Of a DNA stretch of 64,000 nucleotides, positions 11,176 through 23,007 are shown one piece after another. Both the position numbers and the translations under genes were made by a program. The notes under the pieces were generated by a model. It did not search any database. It had not been told where the DNA came from and saw only the letters and a program-made list of their open reading frames with translations. Within the stretch, counting starts at the first letter, position 1. Each line of letters begins with the position of its first letter. The stretch spans positions 2,170,001-2,234,000 of the forward strand of contig KQ964249.1 of NCBI GenBank assembly GCA_001566295.1, written 5' to 3'. This DNA comes from Microdochium bolleyi (lineage: Eukaryota; Ascomycota; Sordariomycetes; Xylariales; Microdochiaceae).

Positions 11176-13818
11176 ATGATCAGCACCGCAGCACCGGCTC
11201 TGGTGCGGCCCAGGTGGAACGCCCGCCAGCGTCAAGCCATCCAGGCTGTCTTCCCAGCCGATATCTCGCAGCCTACCCCTCAGTCAACACCTGCTAGCTC
11301 GTCTCTTGCTCAGGGCCAGCCGTTCGGGGTCTTGCCGCCAAAGACGCCAGCTCACAGCCACTACCACCAGCAGGAGCAGGCCCTGCTGCCCCCATCCCCG
11401 GAGAATGTCCACGCCCAGCACCAGACACGCTTTGACCGCTCCTGGCACCGAGTCACTGCACACATTGCACTTCCGCCCTCGGTCACAGTCGAAGACTCCT
11501 TTGGGGTCCTGCCGGCAGCTTCCGAGGCTGTCGACGGCGATGGCAGCTTCGACGACGCCTTGCTGGACGTTCTGGACCCGGCCTCGCGCCTGCCCCTGGC
11601 CACCCACACCGACAACATTCTCGACTGGCATGCTCACCAGGTCCGTCAGCACTATGTCAGTCATGTACTGCCTCTCCTGGGTGTTTGTGATGGCTACTCG
11701 GACCAGACACAGGTCCTTCTTGGGAGCATCCGGACATTGGAAGCCGGCCAGCGGCAATATCTCTATGGTCTATCATTGATTGCACGCGGACTGCGCCAAG
11801 ACGAGGCTGAACAGGCACTCCGCAAATTTAGCGGCGATCTGCATGCCATTGTTGGCAACTCGATGTCCGCTTCTCTCCTCGCGGCTTTGAGGCAAGTACT
11901 CAGTCAGCTGATGAGACCGGTCCTTGGTCTCGGTCCACAGCCACAAACTGTCAAGAAAGATTCGTCACAATCCAGGACTTCTGATGCCCAGCGCGCTCGG
12001 AGAGAGATACATGAGCTCGTCGACTCGCTGTGCAGAGTGGGCTTAGCAGGCGAGCGTTTCCAGACCGTGTTTGCGGAGCTGCTCAATGACATGATGGTGA
12101 TTTATGTACATGAGTCGTTTGCCGGTAAATGGGAGGCCGAGGCCGATGTCAACATGGCCACAGACCTACCTCTCCCCAACAGTCTGCAGCCTACAAGCAT
12201 AAGTCGGCTCGTCAACTGGGTCGAAGACCAGTATGCAAGACTTGCCGTTGAGGTCGCCAGCAAGCTCGGATCCATCAACGTGTCGTGGACTGAAGTCGAA
12301 AAATGGAAAGACATCGCCGTGGGCAGACTTGCTTCCTTGCGCATCAAAGAGCTGTTCGACATGATTGTGAACTGGCCTGAGAGCGCTGGTGGTGTCTTGG
12401 ATCTGAGGTTCTCTGTCACAACGCCTGAGAGGCGGCTGCAGCTTACTCAATCCTTTTCCTCCGCCCTTCAAGAGCGACTGCTCCACTCTGGCCGGTCAAC
12501 TCTCGAGATCCTACGAACATACATCGCCATGATCAAGGCTTTCCACAAGCTCGACCACTCGAGAGTACTGCTGGACAGAGTCGCATTTCCGTTGCAACTA
12601 TATCTTTGCACTCGCGAGGACACTGTCCGCATCATCGTTACGGGGCTTCTCGCAAGCCCGAAGGACATCAACACGGATGTGCGTAAGACCGCACTTGTTG
12701 AGCTGGTTGAGCTCCTGCACGGCTCCGACCAGCAGCAATCCGAACAACAGGACGAAGAATGGGACGATCTCACGTGGGTCCCGCCACCTGTGGACGCGGG
12801 CCTGAACTACAAGCGCCGCAAGTCCGAAGATGTCATTGGGACGTTGATAGGAGCCGTGGGTTCACCGGAGGTCTTTATCAAAGAGTTCCAGACCATCATC
12901 GGCCAGCGGCTGCTTTCGGACCAGACCAAGTTCGACCAGGAAATCGAAGTGCTCGAGCTACTCAAGAAACGGTTCGGCGAGGGCCCCCTGCAAGCCTGTG
13001 ATGTCATGGTCAAGGACATACAAGATTCGGGCCGTCTTGATGGAGTTATTCAAAAGGCAGCCCAGAGCCAATCTGCGCAAGTCACCCACGACTGGAACAT
13101 ACACACGAGAATTTTGTCCCGCCTATTCTGGCCAGACATGGGCGAAGAGCGGTTCGCCTTGCCTGCAAGCGTTATGGAGATGCAGAAGACGTACGAGGAG
13201 ATATTCTCGCACCTCAAGCCTTCCCGCAAGGTCAAGTGGCTAAATCATCTCGGCTCAGCCACGATCGAGCTCGAGCTAGAAGATCGCACAATCAACAAGG
13301 TCGTCCACACATATGAGGCCGCAGTCATCAACGCCTTCAGTGAAGATGGCCCAGCGAGCTGGACCTTTGAAGACCTCTGGATGAAGCTGGAAATGGACGA
13401 AGATCTGCTGACCTCAGCCTTGGAGTACTGGCAGCGCCAGCAGGTCCTCAGCAAGGTCGGGGACCATTACACCGTCTTAGAGCGGCTGCCAGACGCTCAA
13501 CAGCAGGGAGTTGAAGGCTCCTCCTCGGCGGACATGATGACGGTCGGAGGCGGACCGCCGACACCGCGCAGGCCAAAGCCGGCTGGCATGAGCGAGAAGG
13601 AGAAGCAGCAGCGGCAGGTGTACTGGCAGTTCATCGTAGGCATGCTGACGAATTCTAGCGCCGTGATGCCGCTGGGCCAGATCGCGATGATGATGAAGAT
13701 GCTCATCGCAGACGGGTTCCCTTGGAGCAACGAGGAGCTGCAGGAGTTCCTGGGCGAGAAGGTAGCCGATGGCGAGCTCGAGCTCGTGGGCGGCAAGTAC
13801 AAACGTGTGAAGAAGTGA
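11176..13818 (+). CDS. APC2: Anaphase-promoting complex subunit 2 (cullin)
   Basis: One uninterrupted exon of 880 codons. APC2 is the cullin scaffold of the APC/C ubiquitin ligase. It holds the RING subunit Apc11 and helps ubiquitin transfer to cyclins and securin in mitosis, in the nucleus. The central and C-terminal part is cullin-like: a cullin-homology stretch begins around residue 400 (LDLRFSVTTPERR) and continues to about 760, including KVKWLNHLGSATIELEL before the usual winged-helix region. The last 70 residues form the APC2 C-terminal winged helix, with YWQFIVGMLTNSSAVMP and the closing GGKYKRVKK. The first 150 residues are Pro/Ser/Gln-rich and poorly conserved, so the exact start is the least certain point. 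Length fits fungal APC2. There is no operon-like context; the gene is isolated between long gene-free regions. Confidence 0.92.
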   Translation: MISTAAPALVRPRWNARQRQAIQAVFPADISQPTPQSTPASSSLAQGQPFGVLPPKTPAHSHYHQQEQALLPPSPENVHAQHQTRFDRSWHRVTAHIALPPSVTVEDSFGVLPAASEAVDGDGSFDDALLDVLDPASRLPLATHTDNILDWHAHQVRQHYVSHVLPLLGVCDGYSDQTQVLLGSIRTLEAGQRQYLYGLSLIARGLRQDEAEQALRKFSGDLHAIVGNSMSASLLAALRQVLSQLMRPVLGLGPQPQTVKKDSSQSRTSDAQRARREIHELVDSLCRVGLAGERFQTVFAELLNDMMVIYVHESFAGKWEAEADVNMATDLPLPNSLQPTSISRLVNWVEDQYARLAVEVASKLGSINVSWTEVEKWKDIAVGRLASLRIKELFDMIVNWPESAGGVLDLRFSVTTPERRLQLTQSFSSALQERLLHSGRSTLEILRTYIAMIKAFHKLDHSRVLLDRVAFPLQLYLCTREDTVRIIVTGLLASPKDINTDVRKTALVELVELLHGSDQQQSEQQDEEWDDLTWVPPPVDAGLNYKRRKSEDVIGTLIGAVGSPEVFIKEFQTIIGQRLLSDQTKFDQEIEVLELLKKRFGEGPLQACDVMVKDIQDSGRLDGVIQKAAQSQSAQVTHDWNIHTRILSRLFWPDMGEERFALPASVMEMQKTYEEIFSHLKPSRKVKWLNHLGSATIELELEDRTINKVVHTYEAAVINAFSEDGPASWTFEDLWMKLEMDEDLLTSALEYWQRQQVLSKVGDHYTVLERLPDAQQQGVEGSSSADMMTVGGGPPTPRRPKPAGMSEKEKQQRQVYWQFIVGMLTNSSAVMPLGQIAMMMKMLIADGFPWSNEELQEFLGEKVADGELELVGGKYKRVKK

Positions 13819-14200
13819 GACGGCGCACATCGAAGAGATAAGGTCGAAGTATCCAGTGCCAGTAGACTCGCGAACATTGTCTTCTACAGAAACAACTCAC
13901 ACAAAGGCATGCTCTTTCTCTCTCTCCATGTGGACCACACTCCATGTGCTTGGGACATTACATGTCCATGTGCCTGTGATCATTGTTTCCAAGCTCTCCT
14001 GCTCCATCGACTAGAAATTCCCTTTTGCCAAGTCTGTTCGCAGCCGACCGCGGAGAGCGGCAGAGCGACCTCGAACAATACCACGACGATCTGCGCAAAA
14101 CCGAGTTTGGTCCGCTCCCAGTCATGAGCGCGCCCGGACGGGCGATACCGCCCACCGGACCTACGCATTCTAGGTATTAAGGCTGTTTGTTAGACATGGT

Positions 14201-14262
<62 letters not shown>

Positions 14263-15001
14263 GATAAGAGAGCAGACCAATGATCCGTAAAGAGTACGTG
14301 AGGGAGGAACAAGTTCCAGTCCCAAGCAAGGTCAGTAAGTAGTTCGGGGTATGTGTATCAGACGCGCGAGCAAGAAATGGTCGAGGGTGGCCGCCCCCCT
14401 CACTCGTCAGGTAGCTGCAAGTCCAAGTCAAGCACGCGTCACAGATACACGGAGAGAGACATGTCATGGGGCGAGAAGAAAACCTCATCAAGCATCGAAC
14501 AAGTACTCGTATTTCTTATGTCGCTGAGGCAACAAAGTCTACTGAAATCTTTTTTTTTCTTCTTACCCTGTCCCTTACTCCCCCTTCTTGTCCTCGAATT
14601 ATCCCACGAGTCACAACATAGTGAACCACACAAGGACCGGATAGCTTTCATAGTCGATCGTTTTCTTGTCATAATCCTCAAATAGTAGGTCCACCCATCG
14701 CCGCTCGTCCATAACCGTAGTCTAATTCGCCGGAGCGCAGTCTAATGCAACCAAAGAAGCCACGCGCGGGTTTGTTCTAAGTGAGATGTTTGTCATGGTG
14801 TGTCGCCGAACCGGAAAATGCAAAGCAACATTGCCGCCCCTCGCCGCCCCAATGCATATGAACGACAAGTGAGGGAAAAGATACACTTGTGACCATGGAA
14901 ATCAGGAAATGCAGAAAACACAAACAATAACGGGCAGGAAACCCTCCTGCCAGCACATCATGAAGAGTGAGAACGCCACAAATGCAAGCGAGTCCATGTG
15001 T
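13819..15001. other. Convergent 3' regions of APC2 and the C2H2 factor
   Basis: These 1.2 kb separate the tail-to-tail ends of APC2 (+) and the C2H2 factor (-), so both 3' UTRs lie here. It contains a long (AG)n microsatellite and T-rich runs near 14550. No open frame of note; nothing else is seen. Confidence 0.7.
14202..14259 (+). repeat. (AG)29 microsatellite
   Basis: Fifty-eight bases of uninterrupted AG dinucleotide, about 385 bp after the APC2 stop codon. On the minus strand it reads as (CT)n in the far 3' flank of the C2H2 factor. Such a perfect run is probably length-variable between strains. Confidence 0.97.
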
Positions 15002-18000
15002 TCAGGGCTCTGTTTTGATTGTCTTGCTTGGGTCATCCACCATCGCTGGTAGAGGCGTGAATAGCTTGGCCATGTCCAAGGTGAGGTCTGTCGCACCATA
15101 CTGCTGGTGAATGTCTCCAACAGAGCCGAGTTCCTCACCCCGGGATGCGCCATCTGAGATGACCCAGGCTTTGACAGACTTGACAAGATGAATGACCTGC
15201 AAAAAGCGACGATCCGCAGAAACCGCAAGGTCATCGGCAGTTGTGTGCTCAAGCATCCAGTTCGCCAGCCAGAAGAAGTGGATGCCATCGCGAGAGAATC
15301 CGTACCGGCCGGTATTGAATGTGGCCGGTGGAAATTGGATGGCCATATCCATGTCCCAACTGGCTTTGAACTTGGCTAAAGCTGTACGGATGGATCTGTA
15401 CATCTGAGGCTCAATGCCGTGGTAACCTCCCACAGGAGTTGCGGTTCCACTACTAGTGGTCGAGTGCAGGCTACTCCCGTTTTCAGTTGTGATCCAATCA
15501 TACTGAGCGAGCTGGAGAGGATCGTTGGGCAAAGTGGTTTGATTATCGGCGAGGTGTGCGTTCCTCAACTGGGCAATGATGGCATGAATCAGGATGAATT
15601 TGCCGTATAGATTTGTGCTGCCAGGATGCATCTGATAAGACTCGTGCATCAAGGCCTGAAGGGCGAGCCCAAGTTCAGGTTGTGTACTCCGTTGAGAGCC
15701 ATCGGGATTCTGCAATCTGACTGCTTCGTTACCGCAGAGATTGAGAGCCCAGGCAGCTTCGTCTGAACTGTTGGCTTCCCAGGCGGCATCGTCGGCAGGC
15801 AAAGGCAGCTTGATATTGAGGCCTTCGAACTCGGCTGAGACATTGAAGTAGAGTCCGTTGGCGACATCACAAAGATAGAGCATATAGAAGACACGAATGC
15901 GCGCCTCTTGCTGGATCCATGCAGACCAGTCGAAGTCGTGGGGGTCTAATGCGGGTAACGATGGCTGGGGCTGGTGCAGAATGCTGTGGGGGCACTCTCC
16001 AGTCGTGATCTGGGTCAAGTGGGACTTTTTCGCGACGTTGGCAAGCAGCGGAAAGAGGCGGAGACCACACTCCCGCTGGCGAGGCGACCCATTCCAAACC
16101 AACATGATTTGCAAGAGGATAAGAGCCTGCAGCTTCTCAAGATCCAGCTGGTTTGCGGCTGCTTGAATGCTCGTATCTTTGTCGGCACAAAGATCACAGT
16201 CGCGCTCGAGCGCGACCTGCAAACGATCAACCATGTCGCGAACCAAGAGAGTCCCGTTGCCAGAGTCCGTGTAGCAAGCCCCAACGCAGCAGATTGCAGC
16301 AGCCAGGCCTGTGTAGGTATTCATGATGCGGAACGTAGGAATGTGCAAGAAGGAAAAGTGGACGTGGAAATGCGTATAATTCTCAAGAAAACATCTGACA
16401 TTCGTTGCGGAAAACAAAGCGTTCATTTCGGTATTCTGCTCGGTGGTATTGGCTCCTGGCGGTTGGAGAAAGCTCAAGAGTTGACTCGAAAGTACATCGT
16501 ATCGGTTCTCGAGGTGCGGCAAGGTTTGCTCGCTGCTGAAGAAGAGAGATCGATCATCGACTTCGGTCGAGTGTGCACCAGGCGAATCGGGCAGTCCCTC
16601 CGAGGGGGAGCTAGGAACGGTTTTGAGTTCGCTCGTTGTCTGTCCATGAAAACCATTATTAGGAGAAGGATAGGATTGATAGGCAGAGGTGGGGTGCGCA
16701 CCAGGTTGATGAGGGAACATCTGGGTCCAGTCATTGACCATTCCGGATGGCTGAGAAGCACCGGAGGCGCCGTACATAGGCATGCCGTTCTGAGCCGGGG
16801 GCATGCTGAAGTTGGCCAGCTGGGGGTTGATGTTGGCATCACCGTTGTAAGGGCCGGGCATTGTTCTCCGGTCGCGGTTGGCCGCGTCCTGGCCGACGCT
16901 GCTGGAGCGAGACAACTGAGCCTGTTCCTGGGCCATGTTGGCCATGTTGTCGGGCATCTGAACCATGCCAAAGCCGTGAACGACCCCATCACCAGGCATG
17001 CCGTTCATACCGTTCATGTGGTTCATGTCACCTTCAGCCTTAGCAACCTGCTGCTGGTTCTTCTTGACGTGGGCTTGCGGGTGCGACAGATGGCTGGCAC
17101 CAGTAGGGTTTCCACGACGGATAGAGCACTTCTGGAAGTGGCGCTTCAGAATGTCACTGCGCGAGAACGTATCGCGGCACAGGACACACATGTAAGGGCG
17201 ATCACCAGTGTCTGGAGAGACGCGTCAGTGTGAGCGACGTGCGAAAGGAGCAACTTGGAGCCCCCAGATCAGGACTCCCGGGCTTATCAGGGGGGTGATA
17301 CTTACGGCGCAGGAGGTGACGCTTCAAGTGCTTGGCGTGAAGATATGTCTTCGTACAGTGAGGGCACGGGAACTTGCCATCCGCATCCTTCTGAGGGATA
17401 ACGGTATTCTTGGAGGCACCGGCTCCAGTGGGAGCGGCAGGCCGACCAGGCGCGCTGGGCAGGATGCCGCGACGGCCCTGGGAACCAACGACGTGGGTAG
17501 GCTGCTCAGCTTCTGGCATCATCGACTGCTGATGAGGCATCATGGGGCTGCCACCGTAGGGAGAAGGCAGACCAGACTGGGGCATGACTCCACCAGCCGG
17601 CATGGGGCGCAAGACAGGCGGACGAGCTCCAGAGACAGGAGCCGGCGCGATGGGCTGCGGGTGCGAAGGCGCCATAGAAGTCTGAGGCATCATGGACTGC
17701 GTGGTGGCGTAACCCTGCTGCTGAGGGTAAGGGTTCGGCATCCACGAGCCGCGGTTTGCCTGGTTCGGCGGAGGATAGTTGCTCATGTTCTGAGGCTGGG
17801 GCGTGTGAGGGTTGCTGCCCGTCCGAGGAGTGCTCGGGTGGCTGCCGTAGATGTTCTGCATGGTGGGATTCTGTGACTGCAACGGGGGCAGTGTGTGCGG
17901 TGGCAGGCCTTGCTGGAGCTGGTGAGGCGAAATGGCCGATGCGGAAGAGTAGGGCGGAGCAGATGTGCCGATACCGTTTGTGCCGTACGGGTTCGGGTTG

Positions 18001-18014
18001 GAGGCGCCGTCCAT
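15002..18014 (-). CDS. C2H2 zinc-finger factor with fungal transcription-factor domain
   Basis: Two exons, 17306-18014 and 15002-17211, joined in frame across a 94-bp intron, give 972 residues. The intron splits the codon for the second His of finger 1; the join restores a textbook pair of fingers: C217/C220/H233/H237 and C245/C248/H261/C265, the second ending in Cys. The linker HTGDRPY between them is the classic C2H2 type. Residues 1-205 are Pro/Gln/Ser/Met-rich and look disordered. From about residue 500 to 850 there is an alpha-helical region of the fungal-specific transcription factor type (HFSFLHIPTF, ICCVGACYTDS, ARIRVFYMLYLCD). This pairing of two C2H2 fingers with that domain occurs in Rsf2/Klf1-like fungal regulators. 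I infer a nuclear DNA-binding regulator; target genes are not known. The protein ends in TIKTEP, which resembles a SUMO acceptor motif. The long upstream leader is described separately. Confidence 0.9.
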
Positions 18015-19230
18015 ATCCTAGCAGAACGCGACGAGGTGTGCGGCGGACGAAGAACCACCTGTAGACAAGTAGTTCACGAGGTCAATCGAGCAGCGGGCGA
18101 GGCAGTCGCGACAGGGAAGCAGGGTGCCGGTGAGAGCACAGTGAAGACCTGTTGACACGCTTTTGCTGACGCGTTGGCGCGTTGTTTTCGCTGCTGAGGG
18201 CGGCGGTAGCAACTTTTTTCTTCTCCCTTGACTGTTGACAGAAGACCTGTGCTGTGTGAATCCTCCACGACTTGTACCAAACGAGAGGCGCGTTGAAGGT
18301 GCCACCAATGCTGGCGGAGGAGCAGATGCGACGCGGCGGACGTTGGCTGGGATGTGGTCACGAGCGTGGTTGCTTTGCAGCGCGGTGGTGCTTGTGGTGA
18401 TGATGGTGAGGGGAAGTCTTGTTTTGGGGTTGGGTGCGTTGGGGGTGCAGAGTGGGAAGGGGGGACCCAGAAGGATGGAGCCGTGGACAAAAGCAGTTCG
18501 TGAGGCTCGCGAGAAAGAAATGGGACTGATGGGGGTCCCAGAGGTGTTTGTAAAGTGGAGAAGAGTCGGCTGCTCGAGGAAGGTGGTTGCGGCGTGCGGG
18601 CTGCTTCTTATTGGGAACCTGCCCAAGACGGGGCCCTTGTCCTTTATTGCCGCGCGTGGCAGAATGATTTTTTTTCTGCTCTCGTTTTTCCTGGCTTGCC
18701 TTCTTGCCTTTCGTGCCCTTAGCCTGCCTGGATGGGATGGGGGGTGCGGTGTGTGGTGTGTCTGTGTGTGCTGGAGCCACACCCGCGCCGGAGCAGGGCA
18801 GGCCTCGCGCTTGCCCGTCTGCTTGCCTGCCTGCCCACGGAGTACCTGCCTTCCTGCCTGCCTGCCGTGCCAGATTTGCACCGAGATCCAGGTACCAGTG
18901 GGTACCGCAATGTGGGCACCGACTCCGTGCGTGCTCTGGACGCCCGCCAACTGCCTCGCTGAGGCGCGCTCATGGCAAGACCGTAGCCACAGAGGCTCGG
19001 TCACGAGCGCGAGGGATGGTACTTCAGACCGCGAGGGGTCTCTTCGTGGCAACGCACTGTCAGAGGCGGTCGGCGCGAGGGCGGTCAGCACAGCGTTGCG
19101 GTCAGTCGGCTGGTCCTGTTCTGCGGTACCGGTACGCCGCGCAGCGGGCAAATTGCGAGAGGGTCACGAGTCACGAGTTTGGATGGCAGAGAGCCCGGCA
19201 GGGCATCAACAAGCACCATAGGTCAGTCAA
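18015..19230 (-). promoter_or_regulatory. Long 5' leader and promoter of the C2H2 factor
   Basis: Read on the minus strand, this stretch is C/T/A-rich, like a long fungal leader. It is open for 377 codons (19151 down to 18018), and the stop lies only three bases before the start codon of the factor. The complementary strand is also open for 328 codons, so I treat both frames as composition effects. Clusters of TGCC/CTGC and a GTACCGGTAC palindrome (19126-19135) occur near the far end. If transcribed, the leader would carry upstream AUGs that could limit translation of the factor. Confidence 0.4.
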
Positions 19231-21526
19231 GTAAGCGTAGCTATGCGCTCCAAACGTGAGGTAAATATCCAGACACACCAAGAATCGGCAGCACAGACGC
19301 AGGGTTCAGCCACGAGGCGCGACCAGTCCGTGTGAGGATCTGGCAGCGCACCGCCTGGCCTGCCGCAGACACGTACAGTGCCGCGGCGTGCTCGGCAGAC
19401 TAGTATCGTGTGTGCACGAGTATGTATCATCGTACGGAGGAGCAGGTGCTTGGTCGACGGCTCGTGGTGGGGTCCGTGGATGAGGCGAGGCAAGGGAGAA
19501 CAGGACCAGCCGTCGCGAGGAAGGAAGGGGAAAAAAGGTGGGTAGGGCACGAGAGCGTCACGGATATGGCTGCCGGCTGGGAGGACGTTTGTAATTGTAC
19601 TTCGTCTCTTCTCGGGCTCAGAGGCGACGCGGCTGAAAACTCTTGCTTCGCTGTTGATGCTGAGAGTCGACTGACGTGATGCCGGCTTCCAGAAAGCACA
19701 CAGGCGGCGGGACGGCCTCACCTCACTCGTCCGCGGTTGCAGGGCACCTCGTCGGACGTGATGGGGCGGCCCTGGTGGGGCCCATCTCGGTCGTCTTCCT
19801 GGCCTTGGTTTTTCCAAGTCCTCGTCAAACCCTGGGGTCTCGACAGCAACACGCCACACGAGTATGCACACACGATCGGGTACCTAGTCAGTCCGACAAG
19901 AAAGTCCCTTCGCAATCCTTGCTGGCCGTCGAGCAGCGATGCGCCGACTTGCTTGTGCGCAAAGCCCAGAGGAAGATGCCACGCACAAATTCGGCAATGA
20001 CGACACGACAGGGCTCGTTCAGGGTTGTGGGCAAAGTCAGTCAGTGATCGCTAGCTGGCAGAAACGTATCCGCACCCCAGAACCGTCCGGGTCGAGGGAC
20101 CAACGAGCCTCGGAGGGTGATTATGAAGCACCTGCCTGCGCTCGCGCTCTCGGGAACGGCAAGAGAAGGTCATGGGATTCAAGACACCAGCCTATTCCAC
20201 GTTTGCCATGGCTCTGGTTCAGCAGGGGGGTGATCAGAGGCGGACGTCGATTCGGTGCGAGTCGCCCGGTTCGAGTCAAGCGCAGAGTTCGAGCCTTTGA
20301 GCACGAAGCTGGGCAGACTTTGCCGTACCCAAATATGCCACCGTCATCCTGACACGACAAGTTGGACATCTGAGGTGCTGCGCCAAACTCAAAAAATCTC
20401 CTGCCTGACTTCGGCTTCCAAACACCGCCGTCCGTCTTGTGCTTACCGTTACGTTACTGATCGTGACCCTTCCGGAGAAATACGCGGCACGCCACAGCAT
20501 TTGAGTGCACACAATGGTCGCAGTAGCATGCAGGTAGATATAATGCCCCAGGTCTCTTCCCTCGAATGTAGCACTGAGGCAGGCTGGGTGAAAAGCAAAG
20601 AAATCAACAACGAGCATTGCCCAAACCGACGGCATGCCATTTGCAGTGCTGAACCCCTGCTGCTGCTGTCTGCCTACGAGGAGCGTCGTTCTGTGCTTAG
20701 ACCCAACATCAGCGGCATCGTCGAGCAATTACCCAGTATGGTCGAGGTCCTTTGTTAGTGGTGGCCGCATGCGTAGACACAATGCGAGTGCCCGCTTGCG
20801 GTGCGCGCTGATGGCATCCGCCAAACCTAGAACCAGTTCGGCCACACTTCTCGCAATGTCTTGCCACTCTTGTCAGTTTGGGCACTTGCGCACGCTTCAA
20901 AAGTTCAAGCACTTCGTTTCGATCCAACCTGCGCATGGGACGCTGCTACATTCATCTGCGGCCAGTCCTTGCCAGATATTATTATCGATTGCCGAACACG
21001 GATTTCCGGATGGTAGCAGGAACTTCAGGAGGTTGGTGAAGGGCCCTGTCTAGTGCTTCGGCGCTGTTCCCAATCAGGGCTGTAGATGCGGCGCTCGCGA
21101 CACGTTGCAGGACTTTGAAGACGAGTCAGGTGTGTTGAAGACGCCCAGCTCGCGAAGACGCACTGTACGTGTCTGCCAGAAAACCAGTCTGTGAAGAAAC
21201 GCACGAATCGCACGTCAATGAGCAGAGCATTGTAGTGCCCGAGATGTCAACTGCACCGCCTGGCCCACTGCACTTGTGTACTGGACTTGATGTTAGGTGA
21301 TCTCGGATACAATACTGTCTTTCCACAATCAGTTTCCGGACGGTCCCACCACGATGCAGGAGCTTCGAGTTCGAGATTGAAGCGTTTGCGATATTGACTA
21401 CGCTTTGCCACGTGCCCTGCCAGTAGAAGGTTCGTGCGGGACACCTGAGTCCATGCCACGCGTATTATCGTGACAAATACAGTGCTTCAGCTAGTCTTAC
21501 GACAGATTGTTGCTAGCTGCGCTTTC

Positions 21527-21547
21527 AAACACACCTTCGGTGTGTTT
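21527..21547. repeat. Perfect 9-bp hairpin, 3-base loop
   Basis: AAACACACC, loop TTC, then GGTGTGTTT: a perfect inverted repeat of nine pairs around three bases. It lies in the large gene-free block with no gene nearby that it could terminate or regulate. Function unknown. Confidence 0.9.
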
Positions 21548-22979
21548 CCACAGCCAGATTCTGATTCTGTCTTCACATTTGGTGCAGAGTCAGGCGTGAT
21601 CGCCCAGTTCAGACATATCCGTAACACAGTGCGCCATGATGATGGATTGCAGTATAAGCTTGCAGGAATGACATAACCCATGCTTCAATTAATGTTAGTT
21701 GCAGAACGTTTCTGAAGGCGTCGACAGCATGCATACAGTTGCCGATCCTGAGCGCCTACAAGGCGAGCGAGGCTGGGCTACTGGTCTCCTACCAAGGTCG
21801 ACAAGTGATGCACAGCATCGATTCAGACAGATGCGCTTCGTAGACAGGCGCGAGTCAAGAAGGAGCAGCATCGTGCCAGGCCGCCAGGGGTTCCTTGATC
21901 GACCGGACCTTCTGTCAGGAAGTGGAGTGCGCCCCGGCACCGAGGAGTGGGCGACATGCCTGGTGGATAAATGCACACCAAGCTTTTGTCCTCCGTGCTC
22001 CTGCACAACATGATTGTGTCCACTGTATTGTTGTCACACTATGTATGGTATGTGGTCTTGCCTTTGATCTGCGCCTCCGCGACGATATAGGCTGGTAAAC
22101 CGTGGCTCGTGCTGGCGATGAGGGCTCGTGGTCTGGCGGTGTAGACTTGAGTGACTCGGGCGAACGGGTGGTTTATCACAGGCACCAGGAAAATGGCTGT
22201 CGTGACCCTGCTGCAAAGCGTGGCCCGTCTGGCAAGCAGCCGACTTCGGCGGATGGGCAGCGGGCTGGCAGCGCTGGAATGCTGGTCGGACAGCCGGCAA
22301 CGGTGCTCGGGGGTCAGCCTTGAAGACAGGCGTGGTGAGGTTGAGATGATAGCATGTGGTTGGAGCCTTGGCCGGCGGCCGAGAGTTGTGGAAGCCATGG
22401 CGTTCGCGGTGTCGAATCTGGCATAAAGCCCCTCTTGATCTTGTGTAACAGAAGGAAACGGGGCCAGGGAGGGACCCCTTCCCGTGCTGTTGTGAGTGCC
22501 GCGAACCGTGCTCGCCGCGGTGCGGGTGGGCTCGCAGGACGTGGCAGCTCCGTCGGGTTGTTGTTGGTGTGTGTGGGCTCGACTCCGTTCCTTCCATGAA
22601 GGCTTCTACAGATGGGTCCTGCCTCCAATGGACCGAATCTGGCACTTGCCACGACAGACAATGGCACGTTCAAAGGCGCCCTCGACTTCGCTCAGGGAGA
22701 ACATGGCGTCGCGACGACCTCGACCACCTCGCAGTACGAGCGGCGCCTGCAAGTTTCAAACCGACAACTGCCACTGGCCTGTGGCCCTCGGCGCACTGGC
22801 AAGGGTCCCAAGGCCGACGTGCCCGTTGCTCACCAACCTTCCCCTCCAGCACAACATGAACCCTCGGCTCCTCTGGACCGACAATGTCTTCGTCGTTGAT
22901 CCAAGGGGCTCGCCGAGGTCCAACACCTCATCACAGACGCGTCTGATGGTTTCAGTGCCTCCGGATATCACGGCAGGGA

Positions 22980-23007
22980 CGGTACAGTGGTCCGCAGCAC
23001 TGTACCG
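22980..23007. repeat. Perfect 10-bp hairpin, 8-base loop
   Basis: CGGTACAGTG (22980-22989) and CACTGTACCG (22998-23007) are exact reverse complements around eight bases. It sits in the gene-free block; no open frame or transposon end can be tied to it. Confidence 0.9.

Noticed and set aside
15974..17233. 419-codon plus-strand frame inside the C2H2 factor
   Set aside because: Antisense shadow of the real gene; it has no domain, whereas the minus strand has zinc fingers and the fungal regulator domain.
20260..20290. tRNA B-box-like GGTTCGAGTCA
   Set aside because: The expected CC at the end of the box is missing, and no acceptor stem or A box could be placed around it.
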